A stretch of 58,082 nucleotides of DNA from Methanosarcina sp. UBA5 (GCF_002505485.1 NZ_DAVG01000053.1:1-58082); one strand, 5' to 3'; counted from the first letter of the stretch, positions 1 to 9,620 are shown. Numbers and translations are program-made. The notes: generated by a model not told the origin, from the sequence alone.

Positions 1-2
1 TA

Positions 3-1148
3 CAAACCGGAGTTGCACCAGGTACAAACCTGATTGTAGCAAAAGTGTTTGATGCATATGGTTCTGGATATTTATCTGATTGTATTCTTGGCTTTGAGTG
101 GGCAGTTAATAACGGTGCCCGTATTATAAGTTTCAGCGGTGGATCATCAATACATGACCCGGCATTTACAACTACAATAAACAATGTTTTGGCAGCAGGT
201 GTACTTCCTGTTATAGCAGCTGGTGGCTCAGGGCCTGGATCTGGCTCAATCTCATGCCCTGGTGATGAATTCAATTCGTGCACCGTAGGTGCAACAGATT
301 CCTCCGATGTAATAGCAGCCTTTAGCGGCCGTGGTCCTGTTACTCTTGATGGACAAACATACATTAAACCCGATGTCTCTGCGCCCGGAGTAGATATCAC
401 TTCAACGGTTCCAGGCGGTGGATATGATACATGGTCCGGAACTTCAATGGCAACACCACATGTTTCCGGTACTGCGGCATTATTTTTGCAAAATAACCCG
501 ACTATGAAGCCTGCTGATGTACAGAAGGCATTAGAAAGTACAGCAGTAGATCTTGGATCAGCAGGAAAGGATAATGATTATGGTTCAGGCAGGATCGATG
601 CATTAATGGAAGTCGGCCCAAGACTTTTTGCAAACTTTTCTGCGAAACCTACCGAAGGAAAAGTACCATTAACTGTTGCATTTACTGACACTAGCACAGA
701 AAATCCGACTTCATGGAAATGGAGTTTTGGAGATGGAACAACTTCAACCATGCAGAATCCAACCCATAAGTATTCCAAAGCAGATAATTATACTGTTAAA
801 CTTACAGCAACAAATGATAAAGGCAGTAACACAGTAACAAAAGCAGGCTATATAAAAGTAGTAGCAAAACCGGTTGCTTCATTTTCCGCGAAACCTACCT
901 CCGGAAAAGCACCACGAACTGTCGCCTTTACTGACAAGAGTGCAGGAATTCCTACTGCATGGAAATGGAGTTTTGGAGATGGAGCATCTTCAACAGACCA
1001 GAATCCAAAACATGAGTATTCGCAGGAAGGAAACTATAAAGTTACACTTACAGTAACCAATGTTGCAGGCAGCAGTACTGTAACGAAGACAAATTTCATA
1101 AAAGTGACAACAAATACAAGACCAGGTATATACTCTGAAAACGAATAG
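3..1148 (+). CDS. Subtilisin-like serine protease (S8) with two PKD domains, 5' end missing
   Basis: The reading frame is open from the window edge, so the true start, and the catalytic Asp and His, lie outside. What is visible is the C-terminal half of an S8 peptidase: a GVAP segment at the left edge, then the catalytic-serine block GTSMATPHVSG with Ser at nt 444-446. Two PKD domains follow (about nt 619-866 and 874-1113), each with the WKWSFGDG motif. PKD domains are common in secreted archaeal surface proteins, so an exported protease or adhesin is likely. The segment aligning with the oxyanion-hole AAGN of subtilisins reads AAGG here, so that Asn appears to be missing and activity is uncertain. 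The last residues (TTNTRPGIYSENE) recur in the next gene. Family assignment is firm; substrate is unknown. Confidence 0.9.
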   Translation, partial: QTGVAPGTNLIVAKVFDAYGSGYLSDCILGFEWAVNNGARIISFSGGSSIHDPAFTTTINNVLAAGVLPVIAAGGSGPGSGSISCPGDEFNSCTVGATDSSDVIAAFSGRGPVTLDGQTYIKPDVSAPGVDITSTVPGGGYDTWSGTSMATPHVSGTAALFLQNNPTMKPADVQKALESTAVDLGSAGKDNDYGSGRIDALMEVGPRLFANFSAKPTEGKVPLTVAFTDTSTENPTSWKWSFGDGTTSTMQNPTHKYSKADNYTVKLTATNDKGSNTVTKAGYIKVVAKPVASFSAKPTSGKAPRTVAFTDKSAGIPTAWKWSFGDGASSTDQNPKHEYSQEGNYKVTLTVTNVAGSSTVTKTNFIKVTTNTRPGIYSENE

Positions 1149-1547
1149 AACTTGAATTGAAAAAAGAAAAAAAAGATCAAGACAAAAGGGAAGTGGGGGA
1201 ATTATTCATTAAATATGATAAAAAATCATTTTTGTCTTTCATGATCAGAGTTGAAAGCCATTTGCCTATATGCAGTTTCTCAGTGAGTAATTTTCAGAAT
1301 CAAACTTTATAATTCTTTGTAAGCGAATTTGAAATTTTTAAAGTTCTTTTTTATGTTTTTGTGCTAAAATATGGAATTTCTACATAGATTAGCTTTTATC
1401 TGCTTTTTCTCTTGGGCGAAATCTTCCAAATTATGTGATTTTTATAAAGCTGAGATTTAAAAGAGAAAGTTTAAAAATTGACATGTATTCCAGAATATTA
1501 ACGTATTTTTATGAAAAAAATTGAACTAAAGACAATGGAGTAGGATA
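1149..1547. other. Intergenic region between two secreted-protein genes
   Basis: AT-rich, no credible gene. The first roughly 60 nt after the stop resemble the DNA after the next gene's stop (a TTGAATTGAA or CTGAATTGAA block, then a purine-rich run and a GGGA-AGTGGG-like segment), so the duplication of the gene 3' end extends past the stop. The right-hand part presumably carries the promoter of the beta-propeller gene. Confidence 0.6.
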
Positions 1548-2879
1548 ATGAAAAATAGCAACAAATTATATTCACTAGCCTTAGCATCAGCAGCTCTAGT
1601 TTTAGTTTTAATACTTTTTTCGTCTATGGCATCCGCAGCTACTGAGAAAAATGCTTCGCCCAATATCAATATAACTCAAATCACCACAAGTGGAATAGCG
1701 ACTCACCCCGATATTTACAGCGATAAAATAGTTTGGGAGGAGGACTACAGTAATGGATATGCATCCAACATCCACGTGTACAATCTCTCCAAGCAAGAAG
1801 AGGAAACTGAATTTAGTGCCAGTGGATCACCTCCATATCCTGTAATCTACGGTAACACGATAGTGTGGGTAGATTGGCGTAATGGACACAGAGACGGTGA
1901 CCGATATATTAGCTCCCATGATGTTTACATGTATGATCTCTCCACGGGAAAGGAAACTCTTATCACTATACCACCGTGTAACGCGGGCAGCCATGATATC
2001 TATGGTAACAGAATAGTATGGGAACATGGCACAGATACCGTCAATATTTACATGTACGATATCTCTACTCATTACCTCCACAATATAACTCAAATCGGCA
2101 CTTGGAGGTCATCATTTAATCCTGCTATATACGGTGACAGGGTAGTATATCAGGATGGACGCAATGGGTTCCCCCAAATATATATGTACAACAACTCCAC
2201 TCAAACTGAAATTTTGATTACTGATGGAAAAAACGATAGTACTATTGAAGGAGTAAATCCTGATATATATGGCGATAAGATTGTGTGGCTGAATCCCAAT
2301 GGAGATTATGGGGATATTCATATGTATGATCTCTCCACTTCTAAAGGAACTCAGATTACCACTAGTGGATCAGCATCCAATCCTGCGATCTACGGTAATA
2401 GGATCGTCTGGGAAGATTATCGCAATGGAAGCCCAGATCTTTATATGTACGATCTCTCTACCTCCCATGAAACTCAGATCACTACCAGCGGATTAGCATA
2501 CGATCCTTCAATCTATAGTAACAGGATAGTGTGGACATATGGGCGCTATAGGGATTCAGATATCTACATGGGTACTATCTCAGAAGAGGAACCAGAACTA
2601 CCTGTTGCTGCATTTTCTGCTTCTCCAACCTCTGGAAAGGCGCCATTAAATGTAGGTTTTACTGATAGTAGCACAGGAACTCCCACTGCATGGAAATGGA
2701 CTTTTGGAGACGGAGCTTCTTCGACAGAAAAAAATCCAAAACATCAGTATTTACAGGAAGGAAACTATAAAGTTACACTTATAGTGAGCAATGCGGCAGG
2801 CAGTAGTACTGCAACTAAAACAAACTACATAAAAGTAACAACGAACACAAGACCGGGGATATACTCTGAAAACAAATAA
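1548..2879 (+). CDS. Secreted seven-repeat beta-propeller protein with C-terminal PKD domain
   Basis: 443 residues. An N-terminal hydrophobic stretch (about residues 8-31) ending in MASAA is a signal peptide. Seven repeats follow, each marked by an IYGN/D-x-IVW-type motif (DIYSDKIVW, VIYGNTIVW, DIYGNRIVW, AIYGDRVVY, DIYGDKIVW, AIYGNRIVW, SIYSNRIVW) and a strand of the type YMYDLST. Seven repeats fit one closed seven-bladed propeller of the TolB/WD40-like kind common in Methanosarcina surface proteins. A PKD domain (from about residue 352) closes the protein with the tail TTNTRPGIYSENK, nearly identical to the upstream protease tail. The start ATG follows GGAGTAGGATA. Likely an extracellular binding or scaffold protein; no enzymatic motif is seen. 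Confidence 0.88.
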   Translation: MKNSNKLYSLALASAALVLVLILFSSMASAATEKNASPNINITQITTSGIATHPDIYSDKIVWEEDYSNGYASNIHVYNLSKQEEETEFSASGSPPYPVIYGNTIVWVDWRNGHRDGDRYISSHDVYMYDLSTGKETLITIPPCNAGSHDIYGNRIVWEHGTDTVNIYMYDISTHYLHNITQIGTWRSSFNPAIYGDRVVYQDGRNGFPQIYMYNNSTQTEILITDGKNDSTIEGVNPDIYGDKIVWLNPNGDYGDIHMYDLSTSKGTQITTSGSASNPAIYGNRIVWEDYRNGSPDLYMYDLSTSHETQITTSGLAYDPSIYSNRIVWTYGRYRDSDIYMGTISEEEPELPVAAFSASPTSGKAPLNVGFTDSSTGTPTAWKWTFGDGASSTEKNPKHQYLQEGNYKVTLIVSNAAGSSTATKTNYIKVTTNTRPGIYSENK

Positions 2880-3242
2880 AACCTGAATTGAAGCACGAGA
2901 AAAAACTGGGACCAAGGGATAGTGGGAAAAAAGATAAAAGCTAAGGGGTTCATGATCACTTATCTAATCTTGAAAAGATGGACACGTTCTCTTATTTACA
3001 GAAATTTGGAACGGCCATTTTTCACACATTTTAGTTAACGACCCGCGAGATCTGCTATCCTTTTCGCGATTTTATCTCCTATACTCTCTCTATTTTTTTC
3101 TCGACTTCTTTTCGACTTCCTCTGAAACTATCTCTCAACTTTTTCTTGACTTTTTCTGCTTGTTCTCAACTTTGTCTCAACTTCTTTCATTACTCTCATT
3201 TTCTCGTATTTTTCCCGGCTTTATATCTTAATTTCCCTTTCT
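2880..3242. other. Convergent intergenic region, pyrimidine-rich
   Basis: Lies between two convergent genes. Nt 3080-3240 is strongly C+T rich with recurring TCTCAACTT and TCGACTT words. Pyrimidine tracts could terminate the plus-strand transcript. No gene is seen. Confidence 0.5.
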
Positions 3243-4370
3243 TCATCTGTTCTGCCTTATAAAATAGGCTGCTCCTATAGCCAGCCCCACAATTCCAGGT
3301 CCAGAGCCAGGCGATTCTTTTTCTCCTGAAGCCTCTTCATTGGTAGCATTTTTAGTGGTAGCATTTTCATCTGTAGCATTTTCAGCTGCCGTTTCTGTAG
3401 CTTTTTTTGTTTCGTTTACAGTGGCTTTTGAACTGGTTGCGTTCTCCCTGTCGGCAAGGCCCTGCTCATAAGCACTGGTATTCAAGCTGCTTTCAAGGGC
3501 TTTAACGGCATTTGGGACTTTGGGGTAGAGCGGGTACTTATCGGTTCCTCCGCCTGTGATGTTATATGAGGTATCACAAATTCCGTTGCTATTTTTGTCC
3601 ACACCGGTTTCGCTGTAACCTTTGCCTTCAAGGTCGGCCCAGAAGTTTCCTCCGATGTAAGGACCCCGGACGATATTCTGTCTTGTTTTGAGGGGACTTT
3701 GCCAGATATTTTCTGAGTTTGTGGCTTTTTCTTCGACATTTTCGGCGTTTTTGAAGTAATTGTTATAGATATAATTCCTGCTGCTTTCTTCAAGGGAGAT
3801 TCCTGGACCATAATTATAGGCAATTGAATTGTCAAGGATATTATTTGAGTTTGAGCTTTCGAGCCTTATTCCTGTTTCTTCAAGGGTAATGAGATTGTTA
3901 CTTATGGTATTGTTATCGGAACCTTTGAGAAGAATGCCGTATTCGGCTCCCTGGACTCTGTTGTTGTTAATATAACAGCTTTTAACCCCTGTAAGCAAGA
4001 TCCCTGCTTTTTTCGAGCCTTCAATGGCAAACCCGCTGAAAGATGCCTGATCCACGCTGATTTCAATAGCGCTTTTCGTGGGATCGGCTGCCCTTATCAC
4101 CGTATCTTCTGGCTTTCTTGATTCCGACCAGATCTGGACTTGCTTATTTATTTTGAGATTTTCAACATAGGTTCCAGGGCTTACAAAAATCGTGTCTCCT
4201 GCTTCTGCCTCATCGATTGCGGCTTGTATAGAGATATAGTCTCCTTCAGTTGCCGAACTTACCCTTAAATTCGAAGCCGAAGAGGCAGAGCAGGTGCAGA
4301 GAACTGCCAGAGTAATCGCAAGTGCTGTCAGCTTAAAAGCTCTGAAATTCTGTCTGTTTATTCTTCTCAT
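3243..4370 (-). CDS. Secreted NosD-like right-handed beta-helix protein with C-terminal anchor signal
   Basis: 375 residues. Residues 1-32 form a signal peptide (basic MRRINRQNFR, hydrophobic core, SASS). Residues about 38-60 hold the ADGDYxSIQAAIDEA-like start of a NosD/pectate-lyase-type helix (here SATEGDYISIQAAIDEA), then helix rungs rich in NN and N-x-I (residues about 130-230). A Thr/Asn/Glu-rich stalk (about 300-350) has many N-x-T/S sequons (NAT, NET), a plausible glycosylated linker. The C-terminus is PGSGPG, a short hydrophobic stretch, then a basic end (IRQNR): a tripartite pattern like archaeosortase-processed CTERM signals, but with a short hydrophobic segment. Probably a cell-envelope protein; ligand unknown. 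Confidence 0.8.
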   Translation of the reverse strand: MRRINRQNFRAFKLTALAITLAVLCTCSASSASNLRVSSATEGDYISIQAAIDEAEAGDTIFVSPGTYVENLKINKQVQIWSESRKPEDTVIRAADPTKSAIEISVDQASFSGFAIEGSKKAGILLTGVKSCYINNNRVQGAEYGILLKGSDNNTISNNLITLEETGIRLESSNSNNILDNSIAYNYGPGISLEESSRNYIYNNYFKNAENVEEKATNSENIWQSPLKTRQNIVRGPYIGGNFWADLEGKGYSETGVDKNSNGICDTSYNITGGGTDKYPLYPKVPNAVKALESSLNTSAYEQGLADRENATSSKATVNETKKATETAAENATDENATTKNATNEEASGEKESPGSGPGIVGLAIGAAYFIRQNR

Positions 4371-4700
4371 ACTAGTTCTTCCTTTACATTTTGAAGTTTC
4401 CGTTTTCTTTAGTCAGGGTTTAACTCTTTAGAAAAAGGAAAGCCTTCCTTTTTTAGGTTTTTATTGGTTTTTAGTAAAAAATTCTCTTAATTCTCTTAAT
4501 ACTTTGTCAAGAAAGGAATTTTATCCCTAAATTAATATACCTTTGGAAATCAAAAATTCTAAACAGCTATCCTTAAATAATAGTTCAATATCCTCTACGA
4601 TAGAGGAAATTAATCTTCAATTAAAGCCTTAAATACTGTAAAATCTGATATTACATTGAAATTTTATTGTTTTATTATTGTCTCGAATGGAGGCCTAAAA
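4371..4700. promoter_or_regulatory. Divergent promoter region (beta-helix gene / RPA operon)
   Basis: Very AT-rich 330 nt between divergent genes. On the plus side a GGAGG at 4689-4693 sits 7 nt before the ATG at 4701 and decides the RPA start. TATA-like stretches occur (for example around 4530-4545), but no element can be assigned with certainty. Confidence 0.45.
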
Positions 4701-6071
4701 ATGTATGAGAAGATTGCGCCCCACCTTGAAGAGTTAACCAGGGCGCTTGGAGACCTTGAAAAGACTGGCATCCGGGCAGAGTTTGATAAACTCATTGCTT
4801 TTCGTGTCCCGCCTGATGTTGCAAAAGAGAGTATTCTCCGCAAATTCGGAGGAAAAAGGAAAGTTTTGAAAGTAAAAGATCTGTCTGCTAATCTTAAGAA
4901 TTTTGAACTTACAGGCAGGATTCTGGATCTCGGGGAAAAATCAATCCGTCCGCAGGCAGGAGCTCCGGAAAAACCTTCTAAACTTTATACCGGTGTTCTT
5001 GCGGACGAAACCGGGTCAGTTCTGTTTTCTTCCTGGAAAGAGCTGCCAGGTTCGATTGGGGATGTGGTTAACATCAAAAATGCCTATATCCGCATCTGGC
5101 AAAACAGAATCAGGCTTTCTATAGGGGAACAGTCTCCTGTGTCGAAAATTTCGGACTCTTCGCTTCCTCCCTTGTCCGAACTTTCAGCAAGCTATAAAAA
5201 AAAGTTAATTGACATAGGAGCTGTGGACTTTTCCGTAGATACTGTAGCCTGTGTACTTCAGCTTTCTCGCAGGGAAGCCATTGTAAAGGGGCGCCAGTCA
5301 AGAATGATCTCGGGCGTGCTTGCAGACGAGACCGGCAGACTTCCTTTTACGGCCTGGATTGAGCTGCCTGGTATTGATATCGGAAGTATTATCCGAATCG
5401 AGGGAGCTCAGGTGCGAATGTTCAGGGGAATGCCATCGGTAAATATCTTGAGCAGCACAAAAGTTTCTTCGGTCGGGCCCGAAGAGGCCGGAAAACTTGC
5501 ATTTACTTTTGAATCCGCAGCAAAAGATCCTGTCCCAATCAAAATCGAAGAGCTAGGTTCAAGAGACAGCATGTTTGACGTGTCTGTAGCAGGCAACCTG
5601 GTTTCAGTCAGGCCCGGTTCAGGTATAATCTCCCGCTGCCCTGAATGCAGTCGTGTAATCCAAAAAGGAAACTGCAGGGTGCACGGGAAGGTCGAAGGCA
5701 TATGGGATATGCGGATCAAAGCCATACTGGATGACGGAACAGGTTCCATGTCAGTTATGTTCCCAAGGGAACTTGCGGAAACTATCTATGGAAAAACTCT
5801 TGAAGAAGCCGAACAGCTGATGTTTTCGGATGTCTCAAAAGATGCAGTCTATGAAGATTTAAGGCGTTTTCTTACAGGCCGCTATCTTGCAGTACGCGGA
5901 AATTCTTCAAAAAGTGAATTTGGGGTTTCTTTTGTAGCTGAAAATGCCTGGGTACCTGAAGATGATCTTGCAGTGAGGGTGGTTGAACTCCTTCGCAGGC
6001 TCGGGCCGGATGAAGAGAATGTACCGGATAAAAATTCACAGGTTTCAGGGGGAGGAATCGAGCTTGCTTAA
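4701..6071 (+). CDS. Replication protein A, OB-fold ssDNA-binding subunit with zinc finger
   Basis: 456 residues from the ATG at 4701, chosen because GGAGG precedes it; an upstream in-frame start would add 15 hydrophobic residues and lacks a site. Two OB folds that include the repeated phrase GVLADETG (near residues 94 and 205) are followed by a third OB-like region carrying CPECSRVIQKGNCRVHG, a Cys3His zinc knuckle. This matches the two-OB-plus-zinc RPA2/RPA3 class described for Methanosarcina acetivorans, rather than the four-OB RPA1. It binds ssDNA in replication and repair. The next gene overlaps its stop and encodes the COG3390 partner usually found beside archaeal RPA. Which paralogue (2 or 3) this is cannot be decided by eye. 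Confidence 0.9.
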   Translation: MYEKIAPHLEELTRALGDLEKTGIRAEFDKLIAFRVPPDVAKESILRKFGGKRKVLKVKDLSANLKNFELTGRILDLGEKSIRPQAGAPEKPSKLYTGVLADETGSVLFSSWKELPGSIGDVVNIKNAYIRIWQNRIRLSIGEQSPVSKISDSSLPPLSELSASYKKKLIDIGAVDFSVDTVACVLQLSRREAIVKGRQSRMISGVLADETGRLPFTAWIELPGIDIGSIIRIEGAQVRMFRGMPSVNILSSTKVSSVGPEEAGKLAFTFESAAKDPVPIKIEELGSRDSMFDVSVAGNLVSVRPGSGIISRCPECSRVIQKGNCRVHGKVEGIWDMRIKAILDDGTGSMSVMFPRELAETIYGKTLEEAEQLMFSDVSKDAVYEDLRRFLTGRYLAVRGNSSKSEFGVSFVAENAWVPEDDLAVRVVELLRRLGPDEENVPDKNSQVSGGGIELA

Positions 6072-6933
6072 ACGAGAGGTTGCAAAAAGAGTTTTTGCAA
6101 GAGAATTCGAAGCCTGCAGAGAACTTGAAAAATCCGAACGTTCGGACTCGGAAGCTGCAGATTCAAAAACCCCAAACCTGCTTATTAGTCCTTTGGGGCT
6201 TATTCTCAATCGTGTTTTTGTGGTTGGAGTAATCACGGAACTTGACAACATCGGAACACAGAGTGAGATGTGGAAAGCCAGAATAGTTGATCCCACAGGG
6301 GCTTTTACGGTATATGCAGGGCAGTACCAGCCTGAGGCTTCGATCTTCTTTTCAACGGTACAAGTTCCTGCTTTCATTGCCCTTACAGGGAAAGCCAGGA
6401 CATACGAACCCGAACTCGGATCGGTTTTTGTTTCGATTCGGGCTGAAGAGGTAAATGTAGTGGATGAGGAAATTCGCAACAGATGGGTCGTGGATACCGC
6501 AGAACAGACCGTTGAGAGACTTGAAGCCTTCTCGGATGCTCTGACCAGCGGATATCGTGGAGAGAAACTTAGGGAATACCTTCTGCAGAAAGGCGTTTCT
6601 TCCGAGCTTACGGAAGGAATTGCCATTGCGCTTGAACGGGAGCGCTCTCCTGATGAATTTGCAAGACTCCTTCGGGCTTCCATCAGGGAGGGCCTTAAAA
6701 CCCTGGATCTGGATTCCGGAAACAGTACCGACGCCAAAGCTGATCAGAAGGAATTCGTGCTTGAATTGCTCAGGGAAATGGGCGGAAGCAAAGGAGTTGA
6801 TTACTCAGCTTTTATGGGTGCTGCGGCCTCACGGGGCATTTCTGAGCAGGTTGTAGAAGAGGTTATCCGTTTCTTGCTTGCAGGCGGGCAGTGTTACGAA
6901 CCTAAGATAGGGATAATAAGGCTTGTAGGGTAA
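6064..6933 (+). CDS. RPA-associated protein (COG3390), OB fold plus winged helix
   Basis: 289 residues if translation starts at TTG 6064, which lies 8 nt after a GGAGG (6051-6055) and overlaps the RPA stop by 8 nt. Longer starts (ATG 6010 or 6019) are possible but lack a site. The N-terminus (LKREVAKRVFAREFEA) fits the family's usual REVA-RVFA-EF start. An OB fold follows (about residues 50-125: VVGVITELDNIG then WKARIVDPTGAFTVYAG), and a C-terminal winged-helix-like region (about 225-289) ends in GIIRLVG. In haloarchaea the corresponding genes are co-transcribed with rpa and the products interact. Inferred role: partner of the RPA encoded just upstream. Confidence 0.82.
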   Translation: MLKREVAKRVFAREFEACRELEKSERSDSEAADSKTPNLLISPLGLILNRVFVVGVITELDNIGTQSEMWKARIVDPTGAFTVYAGQYQPEASIFFSTVQVPAFIALTGKARTYEPELGSVFVSIRAEEVNVVDEEIRNRWVVDTAEQTVERLEAFSDALTSGYRGEKLREYLLQKGVSSELTEGIAIALERERSPDEFARLLRASIREGLKTLDLDSGNSTDAKADQKEFVLELLREMGGSKGVDYSAFMGAAASRGISEQVVEEVIRFLLAGGQCYEPKIGIIRLVG

Positions 6934-7116
6934 CTGAAGATGGATTTACAGGGCTTGTAGGGGAATCGTGCAGGGAAGAAAACCTGCGGTAAAGATAAAA
7001 TTGGAAGGAATTAGCTCTTAATATGTGTGATAACGCTTAAGTGTGATTAGGTTAATTGGTATTCTCTGTTAAAATTTAATATCTCATATTTATCGTATTG
7101 ATCTGGAGAAATTGAC

Positions 7117-8688
7117 ATGAAAGTATTGGTCAGCGATTCACTCTCCAATGAAGGTTTGGAGATTTTAAAAGAACACTTTACGGTTGACGTTTCCACCGGG
7201 CTTTCCGAAGACGAGCTGGTGAAAAAAATCAAAGATTACGATGCTCTTGTAATACGCAGCGGTACCCAGGTCACCCAGAAGATTATCGAGGCTGCCGACA
7301 ACCTGAAAATCATCGGGAGAGCCGGGGTCGGAATTGACAATGTTGATGTGGATGCAGCTACAAAGAAAGGCATTATTGTGGCTAACTCTCCCGAAGGCAA
7401 TATGATTTCGGCAGCAGAACACACAATTGCCATGATGATGGCAATGTCCAGAAACATCCCACAGGCAAATGCTTCCCTGAAAGCCAGAGAATGGAAACGC
7501 AGTAAATTCACGGGCGTTGAGGTCAAAGGCAAGACCCTGGGAATTATAGGTCTCGGAAGAATAGGTTCCGAAGTCGCAAAAAGGGCTTCAGGGCTTGAAA
7601 TGAACCTTATGGGGTATGATCCTTTTATTTCCGAAAAGCGGGCTACCGAGCTTGGTGTCAAGTTAGCTACAGTTAACGAAATCGCAAAAGCAGCCGACTA
7701 TATCACAGTGCACACACCTCTTATTAAAGAAACTAAAAATATCCTTGATGAAGAGCAGTTTGCCCTGATGAAACCCGGAGTCAGAATTCTCAACTGTGCC
7801 CGTGGTGGCATCATCAATGAAGAAGCCCTGGCAAAAGCTCTTGAAAGTGGAAAAGTGGGCGGCGCAGCGATAGACGTTTTTGTCGAGGAACCTCCATTTA
7901 ATAGCCCTCTTCTGAATTTTGACAACGTTGTAACAACACCCCATCTTGGTGCCTCCACGCAGGAAGCTCAGGTCAATGTGGCAGTAGACATTGCAAAGGA
8001 AGTAACATCTGTCCTTACAGGCGGGCCTGCAAAGAATGCAATCAACATCCCTTCGGTAAAGCCGGAAGCTATGGCAGTCCTTGCTCCTTACATCAGGCTC
8101 TCGGAAATTATGGGCAAGATTGCAGGGCAGCTCGTAGACGGAAACTACGAAAAGGTAGAAATTGGATACAATGGAGAGATTTCCGGTAAGGATACAAGAC
8201 CTCTTACAGTCTCTGCTCTTAAAGGGTTGCTTGAGATGGCTCTCGGCTCTGGAGTAAACTATGTTAATGCACCTACCCTTGCAAAATCAAGACAAATTGC
8301 AGTCGTGGAAAGCAAATCCGAATCTTCTGAGGAATACTCTTCAACTATCAGTATTAAGCTTAGCAGCAATGAGCAGACGAAATTGGTTGCAGGCACAGTT
8401 GTTGGGGACGAGCCAAAGATTGTTGCAGTTGATAATGATAGAGTAGATATCTTCCCTGCAGGCCATATGATTTTTGCCAAACACATCAACAGGCCCAATG
8501 TTATCGGACCATGCTGTCTCGTGCTTGGTAAAAACAATATCAATATCTCAGGTATGCAGGTTGGCAGAGGAGAAATCGGAGGCGTGACCATGATGGTTCT
8601 TAACGTAGACTCCGAAGTTTCTGATCCAATCCTTGAGGAAGTCCGCAAAGTCGACGGAATCCTTGATGCTAAACTTGTGACACTCTAA
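7117..8688 (+). CDS. serA: D-3-phosphoglycerate dehydrogenase
   Basis: 523 residues, the long form of the enzyme. It oxidises 3-phosphoglycerate to 3-phosphohydroxypyruvate with NAD+, the first step of serine synthesis. Visible: Rossmann motif GIIGLGRIGSEVA (about residues 144-156), catalytic Arg in NCARGG, the catalytic His in TTPHLGAST, an intervening domain (about 320-440) and a C-terminal ACT domain (from about 452: NRPNVIGPCCLVLG through LDAKLVTL), which in this family senses serine. GGAG about 10 nt before the ATG supports the start. It appears to be a single-gene unit. Confidence 0.97.
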   Translation: MKVLVSDSLSNEGLEILKEHFTVDVSTGLSEDELVKKIKDYDALVIRSGTQVTQKIIEAADNLKIIGRAGVGIDNVDVDAATKKGIIVANSPEGNMISAAEHTIAMMMAMSRNIPQANASLKAREWKRSKFTGVEVKGKTLGIIGLGRIGSEVAKRASGLEMNLMGYDPFISEKRATELGVKLATVNEIAKAADYITVHTPLIKETKNILDEEQFALMKPGVRILNCARGGIINEEALAKALESGKVGGAAIDVFVEEPPFNSPLLNFDNVVTTPHLGASTQEAQVNVAVDIAKEVTSVLTGGPAKNAINIPSVKPEAMAVLAPYIRLSEIMGKIAGQLVDGNYEKVEIGYNGEISGKDTRPLTVSALKGLLEMALGSGVNYVNAPTLAKSRQIAVVESKSESSEEYSSTISIKLSSNEQTKLVAGTVVGDEPKIVAVDNDRVDIFPAGHMIFAKHINRPNVIGPCCLVLGKNNINISGMQVGRGEIGGVTMMVLNVDSEVSDPILEEVRKVDGILDAKLVTL

Positions 8689-8980
8689 ACTTTCCTGTTC
8701 AGGAAGACTTTACTCCGGCAGAAGTTTAAGATGGAAAAAACTTAGCCGGAGACTTTAATTTTTTGAGTCTTTGTCTTGAATTTCTTGATTTTAGACTTCT
8801 TCATCTCAAACTTCTACATCACACTCTCTATATTCTTAAATTTATATTATATGCCTAATATTGTTTATAATATTATTAAATACACAATATAATTAAATGC
8901 GTAATATTACATAATTAATATTATATACTAAATATCAGATTAGACCCTCCTTGCCAGACCAATTTCTAAGGGTGCAGTTA
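8689..8980. promoter_or_regulatory. AT-rich spacer and promoter region of the DUF2240 gene
   Basis: Nt 8840-8940 is almost pure A/T (repeated TAATATTA and TTATATTA words), giving several possible TATA boxes and no coding potential. AAGGGTG at 8968-8974 precedes the ATG at 8981 by 6 nt. Confidence 0.4.
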
Positions 8981-9484
8981 ATGGAAGAACTTAAACGCGT
9001 AGTCTCCGTTCCTTTTAAAAAAACTCTTGCAGCTTCTCTCTCGGAAAAAGATTTTGAGTATTCTCTGGCTTTTGACCTGAAATGGTTTTCCCCAAAAACT
9101 GCCTCAAAAGTAAAGGAAAAAGCCCTTGAAGCAGGCTATCTCATACTTAAAGCAGGGGTTCTTGTACCCGGTTTTGATGTGGATAGTATCCGGATTCCAC
9201 ATGCTTTCAAGCCGTCGGAGAATTTTCTTGAAAACGAGAAAAGTTCAGGAGGGAAAGTTTCGGTAAAAGAAGAAATTTCCTTCGAGCAGATTCTGGAGTT
9301 TATCTCCGCAGATACCGGGGTAAACCGTCAAAAACTTGTTTCCGAAATTAATTTCATGCAGGACCGGCTTTCCTACCTTGTGGATATCCGGGTCGTAGCC
9401 CTTATTGTAGCAAAAAAGTTCGGGTGCGATATTTCGGTAATTTATGACAGGGTTTCGAGGTCGGTACTCGGCATATCTTATTAA
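8981..9484 (+). CDS. DUF2240 family protein
   Basis: 167 residues from ATG 8981; a TTG at 8951 would add 10 residues but has no ribosome-binding site. The sequence has the DUF2240 features FDLKWFSPKTASKVKEKALEAG and the C-terminal ALIVAKKFGCDIS segment. The family is archaeal and uncharacterised. The N-terminal half looks like a small helical, possibly winged-helix, module (MEELKRVVSVPFKK), a Lys/Ser-rich linker lies near residue 90, and the C-terminal half is helical. No catalytic motif or membrane segment is visible. It stands alone between serA and a convergent decarboxylase gene. Confidence 0.8.
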   Translation: MEELKRVVSVPFKKTLAASLSEKDFEYSLAFDLKWFSPKTASKVKEKALEAGYLILKAGVLVPGFDVDSIRIPHAFKPSENFLENEKSSGGKVSVKEEISFEQILEFISADTGVNRQKLVSEINFMQDRLSYLVDIRVVALIVAKKFGCDISVIYDRVSRSVLGISY

Positions 9485-9620
9485 TAGATTTCTGCAACTA
9501 CTTAAACAGAAGAAAAGTCACAGCTTTCTCTGGAAGTTTAATTTTATTCAAACAGATTGGAGAAAAGTTGTCTGAAAAAACAACTTTCCCTAACTCCTTA
9601 ATAGACTTAAATTGTACCTT

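Noticed and set aside
6045..6737. 230-residue minus-strand frame
   Set aside because: Opposite the RPA partner gene; Ser/Arg-rich composition typical of an antisense shadow, no ribosome-binding site.
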